Source: an uncultured Muribaculaceae bacterium
GTDB taxonomy: Bacteria > Bacteroidota > Bacteroidia > Bacteroidales > Muribaculaceae
Direction: 5' to 3'
NCBI GenBank assembly: GCA_910579605.1
Contig: CAJTUG010000003.1
Span: 9,997-40,167 of the forward strand
DNA: 30,171 bases
This document shows positions 8,047 through 14,603 of this stretch, piece after piece. The position numbers were made by a program, and so were the translations under genes. How positions within the stretch are numbered: the first letter of the stretch is position 1; every line of letters begins with the position of its first letter. The notes beneath the pieces are model-generated. The model saw nothing but the letters and a program-made list of their open reading frames with translations. It was not told the DNA's origin and ran no database searches.

Positions 8047-9867
8047 ATGGCCAAACACTTTAAAGATAAAACTCCTGAACTCCAAGAAAAAATAGCAATC
8101 CTTCCCGATACCCCCGGCGTGTATATGTATTTCAACGACGAGGGTACTGTTATCTATGTAGGCAAGGCCAAGAATCTGAAAAGGCGTGTTTCGAGCTATT
8201 TCAACCGCACTCACGATTGTCTCCGCACCAATATGCTTGTCCGCAATATTGCAGACATGAAATATATAGTAGTGCCTACCGAGCAAGATGCTTTGAACTT
8301 GGAAAGCTCCATGATAAAGGAATATCAGCCCAAGTATAACGTTTTGCTCAAGGACGACAAGACTTATCCATGGATTGTGGTGACCAATGAGCTTTTTCCG
8401 CGGGTTTTCCTCACACGGCAACATGTGCGCGACGGTTCTCGTTATTATGGTCCATATACGAGCGTGGCTGTGGCAAAGACGGTTTTGGATCTTATTGGCA
8501 AATTGTATCCTGTGCGTTCGTGCCGCATTCCCATTACACCGGATTATCTGGCTAAAAAGAAAGGGCGACTGTGCCTGCAATACCATATAAAGAAATGCCG
8601 AGGCTGTTGCACAGGGGATATCGACAGGCATACCTACGGGGCTTATATAGACCGTATACGCCAGATTCTGCGAGGCGAAACCCAGGAGCTTATGAACTAT
8701 CTCCGCGATGAAATGGAGGCTCTTGCCATGGAAATGCGATTTGAGGAAGCTCAGGAGCTTAAGGAGAAATTCAAGCTTTTGGAGAATTACCGCAGCAAGA
8801 GTGTTATAGTGAGCCAAACCATAAATGACATAGACGTTTTCGGCGTAGACGACGATGGTTCTAACGATGTATACATCAATTATATGCATGTGCGCCGAGG
8901 AGCGGTGGTGCGCTCGGTGACGTTGAGGTACAAGCGATCTCTTGACGAAGACCGGGCACAGCTCCTGAGCTATGCCATGGAGGAGATAAAGAGCAGCTTC
9001 GGTGTGGCATTTACGGAGGTTGTGGTGGCCGAAGCACCGGAGGTGGAGATGACGGGAGTTACTTTCACTATCCCTCAGCGAGGCGACAAAGCCAAGCTTC
9101 TTGAGGTGAGTTGCCGCAATGCCCGGCAAAACCGTATAGACGATCTCAAGCATATGGAGCGTCATGACCCCGAGCAGCGCGTGACCAAGCTTATGGAGCG
9201 CATGAAGGCCGATTTCCGTCTTTCGGAGCTGCCGAGGCATATAGAGTGTTTTGATAACTCGAATATACAAGGGACGAATCCGGTGGCATCGTGCGTTGTG
9301 TTCCGCGACGGAAAGCCCTCTAAACGCGACTATCGCCATTTTAATATAAAGACCGTTGAGGGACCCGACGATTTCGCGAGCATGAAAGAGGTGCTCACCC
9401 GCCGATATACCCGACTTGTGGAAGAGGGGCAGGAATTGCCTCAACTCATAGTGGTAGACGGGGGCAAAGGGCAGTTGAGTGCGGCTGTAGAGGCTTTGGA
9501 CGATATGGGTTTGCGAGGCACTATTGCGGTTGTTGGTATTGCCAAGCGTTTAGAGGAGATTTATTTCCCGGGCGATAGTGTGCCGTTGTATATAGACAAA
9601 AACTCGGAAACACTGCGTGTTGTGCAGCATTTGCGCGATGAGGCTCACCGCTTTGGTATAACCCACCACCGCAACCGTCGAAGCAAAGGGGCGCTCGTGG
9701 GAGAATTAGACGGCATAAAGGGTATAGGGCCGAAGACGGCGGAGTTGCTTTTGCAGCATTTCAAGAGCGTGAAGCGCATAAAAGAGGCAAGCCGAGAAGA
9801 TATTGCAGCATTGATAGGCCCAGCAAAAACGAAAGTTCTTTGCGCCGCTTTGCAAGGCGGAAACTAA
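8047..9867 (+). CDS. uvrC: UvrABC excinuclease subunit C
   Basis: The 606-aa protein is the usual length for UvrC, which makes both incisions around bulky DNA lesions after UvrA/UvrB recognition. The N-terminal GIY-YIG nuclease (about 15-95) shows LPDTPGVYMYFNDEG and IYVGKAKNLKRRVSSYF. A Cys-rich stretch (CLQYHIKKCRGCC) lies near 175-195. The UVR motif that contacts UvrB is near 218-250 (MRFEEAQELKEKFKLLENY). The RNase H-like nuclease half carries ECFDNSNIQGTNPVASCVVF and IVVDGGKGQL. A C-terminal tandem helix-hairpin-helix (IKGIGPKTAELLLQHF) ends the protein. All expected domains are present. It is monocistronic, with its own -7 element and a long intergenic region downstream. A long open frame on the opposite strand inside it is a compositional shadow. 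Confidence 0.97.
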   Translation: MAKHFKDKTPELQEKIAILPDTPGVYMYFNDEGTVIYVGKAKNLKRRVSSYFNRTHDCLRTNMLVRNIADMKYIVVPTEQDALNLESSMIKEYQPKYNVLLKDDKTYPWIVVTNELFPRVFLTRQHVRDGSRYYGPYTSVAVAKTVLDLIGKLYPVRSCRIPITPDYLAKKKGRLCLQYHIKKCRGCCTGDIDRHTYGAYIDRIRQILRGETQELMNYLRDEMEALAMEMRFEEAQELKEKFKLLENYRSKSVIVSQTINDIDVFGVDDDGSNDVYINYMHVRRGAVVRSVTLRYKRSLDEDRAQLLSYAMEEIKSSFGVAFTEVVVAEAPEVEMTGVTFTIPQRGDKAKLLEVSCRNARQNRIDDLKHMERHDPEQRVTKLMERMKADFRLSELPRHIECFDNSNIQGTNPVASCVVFRDGKPSKRDYRHFNIKTVEGPDDFASMKEVLTRRYTRLVEEGQELPQLIVVDGGKGQLSAAVEALDDMGLRGTIAVVGIAKRLEEIYFPGDSVPLYIDKNSETLRVVQHLRDEAHRFGITHHRNRRSKGALVGELDGIKGIGPKTAELLLQHFKSVKRIKEASREDIAALIGPAKTKVLCAALQGGN

Positions 9868-9952
9868 ACGGGTGGAATTGAAAATCTGCTTTGTGCTGTC
9901 TGGATTATTCGTGTTTATTTATTTAAAATCAGGTCAGGATGTTAAAAATTGA

Positions 9953-9974
9953 ACTGTTAACATGATTTAACAGT
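9953..9974. repeat. 22-bp palindrome upstream of the G tract
   Basis: ACTGTTAA, six bases, then TTAACAGT: perfect 8-bp arms. It lies about 30-50 bp upstream of the -7 box of the next gene. It has low GC and no following T run, so it does not look like an intrinsic terminator for uvrC. A dimeric regulator site is the better guess. The rest of 9868-9952 shows no gene or other clear signal. Confidence 0.5.
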
Positions 9975-9975
9975 C

Positions 9976-9985
9976 GGGGGGGGGG
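9976..9985 (+). repeat. Ten-G homopolymer in the -33 region of a promoter
   Basis: Ten consecutive G, one base after the palindrome. The tract ends 18 nt before the TAATTTTG element at 10004, so it occupies or abuts the place where the -33 TTTG should lie. Long G runs are prone to slipped-strand length change, which in other bacteria switches promoters. The length in the assembly should be treated with caution. Confidence 0.8.
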
Positions 9986-10003
9986 TATTTGTGAAATAAT
10001 ATT

Positions 10004-10011
10004 TAATTTTG
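10004..10011 (+). promoter_or_regulatory. Promoter -7 element of the secreted modular protein
   Basis: TAATTTTG matches TAnnTTTG. The only nearby TTTG (9988-9991) is 12 nt upstream, short of the usual 19-20 nt spacing. The predicted start near 10015-10018 would give a 5' leader of about 130 nt. That leader contains a small hairpin at 10116-10130 (TTGATT, AAA, AATCAA). Confidence 0.55.
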
Positions 10012-10035
10012 CGTTGCATTTCGTAAGCAACGCAA
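10009..10035. repeat. Inverted repeat overlapping the promoter and transcript start
   Basis: TTGCGTTGC, nine bases, GCAACGCAA: perfect 9-bp arms. The left arm begins inside the -7 box and the loop covers the predicted start site. It could be an operator, or a 5'-end hairpin if transcription begins early. Confidence 0.5.
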
Positions 10036-10149
10036 TGGAAAACATCACTCCTATTTGAACACACTATTCAAGAAGCGGTATTATTGCCGCCTCTGCTGTC
10101 GTTGTATTCTTACATTTGATTAAAAATCAACCATTTTAATATATTCTTT

Positions 10150-11787
10150 ATGAAAAAGATTTTACTCACATTTCTTGCCGTATTCCTCTGCATTGTAGGA
10201 TTGTCGGCTCAGACCTACACCCATAATATGAAAGATACTCATGGGGCCAACTCCATAAGTACTTTAAATGAATGGGTAAAAGATGATATCACCTTTACAC
10301 CCTCAAAAGCTAATGGCTCAACCGCTCCTGCATATAATAGGGCTGGTGACGTTCGTATCTATGCAAAAGGTAGCCTTACAGTAAGTGCTCCTGAAGGTAG
10401 TGTTGTTACAGATATGGTATTTTCCATATCAACTCAGGGTAAAAAACGTCTTGCTCCTATTACAGCTTCTGTAGGTGAGGTCGCAGCGCAAACTAACGGA
10501 GACGAAACCGTGACTTGGAGCGGAGAGGAAGCAGCGGTTACATTCACAGTTGGAAATAACTCGGATTATGGCTCTGAGTCTGGTAAAGCTGGTCAGTTTT
10601 GCTTTGATGCTATAACTATAACTCTTAAATCTACAGATGGCACTGTTAAGCAAGATGTGACTCTTACTTTTGCTTCAGACATAGTAAGTGTAAACCTTGG
10701 CGAAGAAGTGCCGGCAAATGTTCTTACTGTTACCCCTGCAGACGCAAGCCTTAAAATTGTATATTCTTCTTCCGACGAATCTGTGGCAACCGTTGATGCA
10801 GAAGGTAAAGTGGCTGTTAAGGCTGCAGGCTCAACCACAATTACCGCATCGTTTGAAGGAAACGACGACTATAAAAAAGCTACTGCTTCTTATACACTTT
10901 CTGTAGTCGATCCAAATGCCAAAGATGCTACCGTTGATTTCTCAAATAAAGGTTATGATAATCAACAGGAGGTGACATCTGTGAATGAAGGTTTGTTGAC
11001 TTTGGAATTCGCGGCAGGTGGTAATTCTAACTCTCCCAAATATTATGCAACGGGCACCGCGATACGCGTATATGGTGGAAATACCATCACATTCTCTTTG
11101 AACGATACAGAAATGTATATTAAACAAATTATCTTCACCACCCACAGCTCTAACGGTACTCTTATCCCAGGCTATAGTTTCAAAGTCGGAGACGACTCTG
11201 TTGGATTATATGATGCGGAGACAAATACATGGACAGCCGGTGCAAACGACGAATGCGACAATATCGTTTTCCAAAACGGTGGAACATCGGGTCATACCCG
11301 TATCCAATCTATAAAGGTAGTTTATGATTTCAAATCGCCGGAAGTCCACAATCCTGTTTTTGTAGACAATGAAGGCAATGAAATAGAAATTGGCGATGAC
11401 TTTAACATTGAACCCGGAACTGTTGTGACTCTCAAATTCCCCGAGGTTGCCGGCCATAAATTCTTCCATAAGTTCACTCCCGACGGCGGAGTTGCTCAAA
11501 TACAGGCACTTGCCGAAGAAGACAACGACGGCTTTACCGAATATACCGAGCCTATCCAACTTGACAAAGCCGGAACACTTGAATACTACAGCACACGCAA
11601 CGGCAAGAAGAGCGATGTTACAAGCTTCTCTCTCAGCAGCATTACTACCGGTGTAGAAGATGTTGTGGTAGCCGATGAAGACAACGCAGAATACTATGAT
11701 ATGACAGGCCGTAAGGTTTCTAACCCCGTGTCGGGTCTCTATATCCGCGTATCGGGTTTGAAAGCAGAAAAAGTACTCGTCAAATAA
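10150..11787 (+). CDS. Secreted modular protein: duplicated beta-sandwich module, Ig-like (Big_2) domain, CHB_HEX_C-like domain and T9SS-type-A-like tail
   Basis: The 545-aa protein has a signal peptide (residues 1-20, predicted cut before Gln21). Module 1 (about 22-160) contains RIYAKGSLTVSAPEG, ETVTWSGEEAAVTFTV and FDAITITLK. A bacterial Ig-like domain (about 170-253) has PADASLKIVYSSSDESVATV and GSTTITASFEGNDDY. Module 2 (about 258-394) repeats the plan of module 1, with NSPKYYATGTAIRVYGGNTI, TNTWTAGANDECDNIVF and IQSIKVVYDF. A domain at about 398-497 has the CHB_HEX_C-like strand pattern YTEPIQLDKAGTLEYYSTRNG. The last 33 residues (EYYDMTGRKVSNPVSGLYIRV, then ending KVLVK) resemble a type IX secretion C-terminal domain. 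No catalytic motif is seen; adhesion or glycan binding is a guess. The control region is unusual (G tract, palindrome, promoter-overlapping repeat). Confidence 0.75.
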   Translation: MKKILLTFLAVFLCIVGLSAQTYTHNMKDTHGANSISTLNEWVKDDITFTPSKANGSTAPAYNRAGDVRIYAKGSLTVSAPEGSVVTDMVFSISTQGKKRLAPITASVGEVAAQTNGDETVTWSGEEAAVTFTVGNNSDYGSESGKAGQFCFDAITITLKSTDGTVKQDVTLTFASDIVSVNLGEEVPANVLTVTPADASLKIVYSSSDESVATVDAEGKVAVKAAGSTTITASFEGNDDYKKATASYTLSVVDPNAKDATVDFSNKGYDNQQEVTSVNEGLLTLEFAAGGNSNSPKYYATGTAIRVYGGNTITFSLNDTEMYIKQIIFTTHSSNGTLIPGYSFKVGDDSVGLYDAETNTWTAGANDECDNIVFQNGGTSGHTRIQSIKVVYDFKSPEVHNPVFVDNEGNEIEIGDDFNIEPGTVVTLKFPEVAGHKFFHKFTPDGGVAQIQALAEEDNDGFTEYTEPIQLDKAGTLEYYSTRNGKKSDVTSFSLSSITTGVEDVVVADEDNAEYYDMTGRKVSNPVSGLYIRVSGLKAEKVLVK

Positions 11788-11798
11788 AAACTTTGCAT

Positions 11799-11831
11799 AG
11801 TTTTAATTTGCAGGAAAAATAAATTAAAACT
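11799..11831. repeat. AT-rich inverted repeat in the 3' region
   Basis: AGTTTTAATTT, 11 bases, AAATTAAAACT: perfect 11-bp arms starting 12 nt after the stop codon. A second nested pair, TGAAATTG (11831-11838) and CAATTTCA (11877-11884), follows. These AT-rich stems precede the strong terminator at 11933, so they are probably 3'-UTR structure. I see no gene in 11788-12052. Confidence 0.55.
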
Positions 11832-11932
11832 GAAATTGGAGGTTAAGGCAATTGATGGATTGCAGGTTTTAATTTTCAATTTCAAAAATGATACAACATT
11901 GAAATGATTGAGGAGGCATAGACCTTCTCGCG

Positions 11933-11976
11933 AGCCGGAGCTGCTGTGAAGCATTTCCGGCTTTGTTTTGTTGTTT
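11933..11976 (+). terminator. Intrinsic terminator of the secreted modular protein gene
   Basis: Stem AGCCGGA / TCCGGCT, with an inner TGCT-GTGA-AGCA hairpin, followed by TTTGTTTTGTTGTTT. The GC-rich stem and T-rich tail are those of a Rho-independent terminator. It lies about 145 nt past the stop codon and directly before the next promoter. Confidence 0.85.
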
Positions 11977-11980
11977 CCGG

Positions 11981-12011
11981 TTTGCTGTTAGGGAGAATTT
12001 TTATAACTTTG
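11981..12011 (+). promoter_or_regulatory. Near-ideal Bacteroidota promoter of the beta-propeller lipoprotein gene
   Basis: TTTG (11981-11984), exactly 19 nt, then TAACTTTG (12004-12011). Both boxes and the spacing match the consensus. Transcription should start near 12015-12018, leaving a leader of about 35 nt before the ATG at 12053. Confidence 0.85.
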
Positions 12012-12052
12012 CATTCTAAAACTAACAAAGGCATAAAATTACAGAATACTTT

Positions 12053-13183
12053 ATGAAATTGACAAAACTTGCCATTATGATGGTGGCTGTAGCCGCTATG
12101 GCATCTTGTTCGGATGAACCGGAGGAAATAGTACCTGCAGAGTATACAGAAATAGCCGAAGCGCAAGGCCAGGGAGGCGGTTACGCCGGGATGTATCTCT
12201 TGAACGAGGGCAATATGGGTTCTAATAAGTGTACATTGGATTATTTGAATTTTAATAACGGGGTTTACGGGCGTAATCTTTATGCGCAGCAGAATCCCGA
12301 TGTGGCTCTTGAGTTGGGTGATACGGGCAACGATATAGCGATCTACAACGGCCGCCTCTACATTGTTGTTAACGGAAGCCATAAAGTAGAGGTGCTCGAT
12401 GCTGCCACGGCCAAGCGCATAGGTAAGGTAGATATCGATAATCCCCGTTATATTGCCTTTGACGGCAAGAATGCTTATGTGAGCAGCTATGTGGGCGGCG
12501 CAGACGACCATGGCACTGTTGTGCGTTTCGATACAGACAAACTTCAGGTGACCGGCAGCGTTACCGTTGGTTTGCAGCCCGAAGAAATTGTGATTACCGA
12601 CGGTAAACTCTATGTTGCCAATTCTTGCATTTCCATGACACCCAACTACGACAATACTATCTCTGTTGTGGATTTGGGTTCATTCAAGCTTGAGGGCAGC
12701 ATCGCGGTAGATATCAACATGCACCACCTCAAAATAGACAGCGAAAAGAACCTTTGGGTTTCTTCGCGCGGCAATTACTATGATATTCCGAGCCGCCTTT
12801 ACAAGCTTAGTGCCGACGAGAAGGGCAACTATTCTGTTGCCGCTACAGTTCCGACAGCTTGCTCTAATATGGCAATCTATAAAGACAAACTATATTATTA
12901 TGCATCGGAGTGGAGCAACGAAACATATGCCTTTACTATCAGCTATGGCGTTGTAGACACCAAGACAGCAAAAATAGAACCTGAATCTTTTATAACCGAC
13001 GGCACTGAAGGCAACATCGTTGCTCCTTATGCTATAGAAGTTAATCCGGGCAATGGCGATGTTGTGATTACCGATGCAAAGAACTATACATCGTCGGGCG
13101 CGGTTTATTGCTATCGTCAAGGGCGCCGCATCTGGAATGCTACCACAGGCGATATTCCCGGCAATGTGGTATTTCGCCGTTGA
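12053..13183 (+). CDS. Surface lipoprotein with YncE-like beta-propeller
   Basis: The 376-aa protein has an SPII signal (MKLTKLAIMMVAVAAMASC) with lipidated Cys19. Cys19 is followed by SDEPEE, which resembles the Ser-plus-acidic lipoprotein export signal reported for Bacteroides surface lipoproteins, so an outer-face location is likely. The rest is repeated four-stranded blades: GNDIAIYNGRLYIVVNGSHKVEVLD, then IDNPRYIAFDGKNAYVSSY, EEIVITDGKLYVANSC, HLKIDSEKNLWVSSR, SNMAIYKDKLYYYAS and YAIEVNPGNGDVVITDA. This is the YncE/DUF5074-like propeller pattern, about seven blades. Such propellers bind ligands; BtuG, the B12-capturing propeller of Bacteroides, is a known example. There is no btuB or cobalamin riboswitch here, so the ligand is unknown. 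The gene has its own promoter and terminator. Confidence 0.82.
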   Translation: MKLTKLAIMMVAVAAMASCSDEPEEIVPAEYTEIAEAQGQGGGYAGMYLLNEGNMGSNKCTLDYLNFNNGVYGRNLYAQQNPDVALELGDTGNDIAIYNGRLYIVVNGSHKVEVLDAATAKRIGKVDIDNPRYIAFDGKNAYVSSYVGGADDHGTVVRFDTDKLQVTGSVTVGLQPEEIVITDGKLYVANSCISMTPNYDNTISVVDLGSFKLEGSIAVDINMHHLKIDSEKNLWVSSRGNYYDIPSRLYKLSADEKGNYSVAATVPTACSNMAIYKDKLYYYASEWSNETYAFTISYGVVDTKTAKIEPESFITDGTEGNIVAPYAIEVNPGNGDVVITDAKNYTSSGAVYCYRQGRRIWNATTGDIPGNVVFRR

Positions 13184-13230
13184 TAGAGTTTAAACAGCAC
13201 ACCTCCCTCCATAACCAATCTTCGATGGTA

Positions 13231-13267
13231 AACGCCTGCACGGAAAAACTCCGGGCAGGCGTTTTAC
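13231..13267 (+). terminator. Intrinsic terminator of the propeller lipoprotein gene
   Basis: AACGCCTGC / GCAGGCGTT, a perfect 9-bp stem with an inner CGG/CCG extension, followed by TTTACTT. It begins 47 nt after the stop. A second short inverted repeat (AGGCGC / GCGCCT, 13270-13292) follows and has no evident role. Confidence 0.85.
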
Positions 13268-13346
13268 TTAGGCGCGTAACGAAACGGCGCCTCAATAGTT
13301 AACGATTGTTATTGCAAGCAGATGAAACAATTTGCATGGTGTTTTG

Positions 13347-13378
13347 TTTGTCTTTTTGCCTACAAGTCCTTAACTTTG
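13347..13378 (+). promoter_or_regulatory. Promoter of the acyltransferase-phosphoesterase-tex-folK operon
   Basis: TTTG (13347-13350), 20 nt, TAACTTTG (13371-13378). The predicted start is near 13382-13385, which places the true start codon at 13402 and excludes an upstream in-frame ATG at 13306. Confidence 0.8.
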
Positions 13379-13401
13379 TAGCCGTAAAAATCCATTTAGA
13401 G

Positions 13402-14592
13402 ATGACAGAACATAATCATAACGACATATTGACAGAAGATTTTTCCGACATCGAGCCTTACGATGACCATCAGTTTCGCGAGATGATAGAGAAAATAGTG
13501 GCCGAGCCGGGCTTTGAACATGCCGTGCGCTATGTTATGCCTGATGTTGACTATCCCGAATTTGTCAAGAACTTGCTCACAGTCCAGACTCAAGACGATT
13601 TTCAGGTAAAAGTGATGGGCCCGTTTTTGGAACTGCTCGTTGCAAAGACCACCGACGGCTTGTCGTGTGACGGTCTTGAGAATTACGATCCTTCCAGGGC
13701 ATATACTTTTATAACGAACCACCGCGATATAGTTTTGGACGCTTCGTTCCTCAATTTGTGCTTTATCCGCAATAGCCTGCCGCTCACCCAGGTGGCTATA
13801 GGCAATAATTTGCTTATCTATGAGTGGATAACCGACTTGGTGAAACTCAACCGTAGTTTTATTGTGAAGCGCGACACCGGTATACGCGAGGCGCTTGAAG
13901 CCGCAAAACATCTGTCGGGATATATTCACCGCACTGTTTGCCACAAGGGTGAATCGGTGTGGATAGCGCAGCGAGAAGGCCGTGCCAAAGACTCTAACGA
14001 CCGCACTCAGGAAAGCGTGATAAAGATGCTTTCGCTTGCCGGTGGCGGCGACAGTAAAGATAATCTGTTGCAGCTTAATTTAATGCCAGTCGCTATATCT
14101 TATGAATACGATCCAAACGATTTTCTCAAAGTAAGGGAGTTCTTGCTCAAACGCCGCGATCCGGATTTCAAGAAGAGTCAGCGCGACGATCTTTTCAGCA
14201 TGGAAATAGGCTTGCTTAAGAAGAAAGGCAGAGTGCATTTCCGCTTGGGTCGTTGTATAAACGAAGAACTTGCTGCCGATCCGAGCGATAACCGTACGGA
14301 TATCGTGCGTCATACTTGTGATATTTTGGATCGTAATATCCATTGCGGCTACCGTTTGTTTCCTTGTAACTATATAGCTTACGATGAGATTAACGGCACT
14401 AAGGAATATTCTACGGAATATACTGCGGCAGATGTTGCTTCATTTGATAAATATATAGACGAACAATTGGCCAAGGTTGATGTGCCAGATATTACCGACG
14501 ACGAACGAGTGTTTATGCGGCAGACAATGCTTGGCATGTATGCAAATCCCTTGAGGAACCAACGTTCGGCCAGAGGTTGCGACAGCTTGTAA
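13402..14592 (+). CDS. Glycerol-3-phosphate/1-acylglycerol-3-phosphate acyltransferase-like protein
   Basis: The 396-aa protein belongs to the PlsB/PlsC acyltransferase superfamily, which moves acyl chains to glycerol phosphate or lysophosphatidate. Block I reads TNHRDIVLDASFL, with five residues between His and Asp instead of the common four. Later blocks are visible as RSFIVKRD, VWIAQREGRAKDSND (block III, arginine/glycine-rich with Glu) and LMPVAISYEYDP (block IV). I chose the ATG at 13402 (MTEHNHNDILTEDFSD). The longer in-frame version from 13306 adds 32 hydrophobic residues that run through the promoter boxes. No signal peptide or clear membrane helix remains, so it is probably peripheral to the inner membrane. 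It heads a compact operon, with 11 nt to the metallophosphoesterase gene. Confidence 0.83.
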   Translation: MTEHNHNDILTEDFSDIEPYDDHQFREMIEKIVAEPGFEHAVRYVMPDVDYPEFVKNLLTVQTQDDFQVKVMGPFLELLVAKTTDGLSCDGLENYDPSRAYTFITNHRDIVLDASFLNLCFIRNSLPLTQVAIGNNLLIYEWITDLVKLNRSFIVKRDTGIREALEAAKHLSGYIHRTVCHKGESVWIAQREGRAKDSNDRTQESVIKMLSLAGGGDSKDNLLQLNLMPVAISYEYDPNDFLKVREFLLKRRDPDFKKSQRDDLFSMEIGLLKKKGRVHFRLGRCINEELAADPSDNRTDIVRHTCDILDRNIHCGYRLFPCNYIAYDEINGTKEYSTEYTAADVASFDKYIDEQLAKVDVPDITDDERVFMRQTMLGMYANPLRNQRSARGCDSL

Positions 14593-14603
14593 AACAATAA
14601 TAT

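Noticed and set aside
8008..9444. 478-aa open frame on the minus strand within uvrC
   Set aside because: It lies fully antisense to a complete, well-conserved uvrC and has no recognisable domain. It is a codon-composition shadow.
9953..9974. Palindrome as the uvrC intrinsic terminator
   Set aside because: The stem is AT-rich and is followed by C and a G run rather than a T tract.
11799..11884. Repeated AT-rich GTTTTAATTT stretches considered as a CRISPR-like or invertible element
   Set aside because: Only two or three short imperfect copies with no regular spacing, and no recombinase or cas gene nearby. 3'-UTR hairpins explain them.
12053..13183. Assignment of the beta-propeller lipoprotein as BtuG (vitamin B12 capture)
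   Set aside because: No BtuB-type receptor, B12 gene or cobalamin riboswitch is visible nearby. Only the general propeller architecture is shared.
13306..13401. Upstream in-frame start adding 32 residues to the acyltransferase
   Set aside because: It runs through a well-spaced TTTG/TAACTTTG promoter, so the transcript should begin after it. The ATG at 13402 is preferred.
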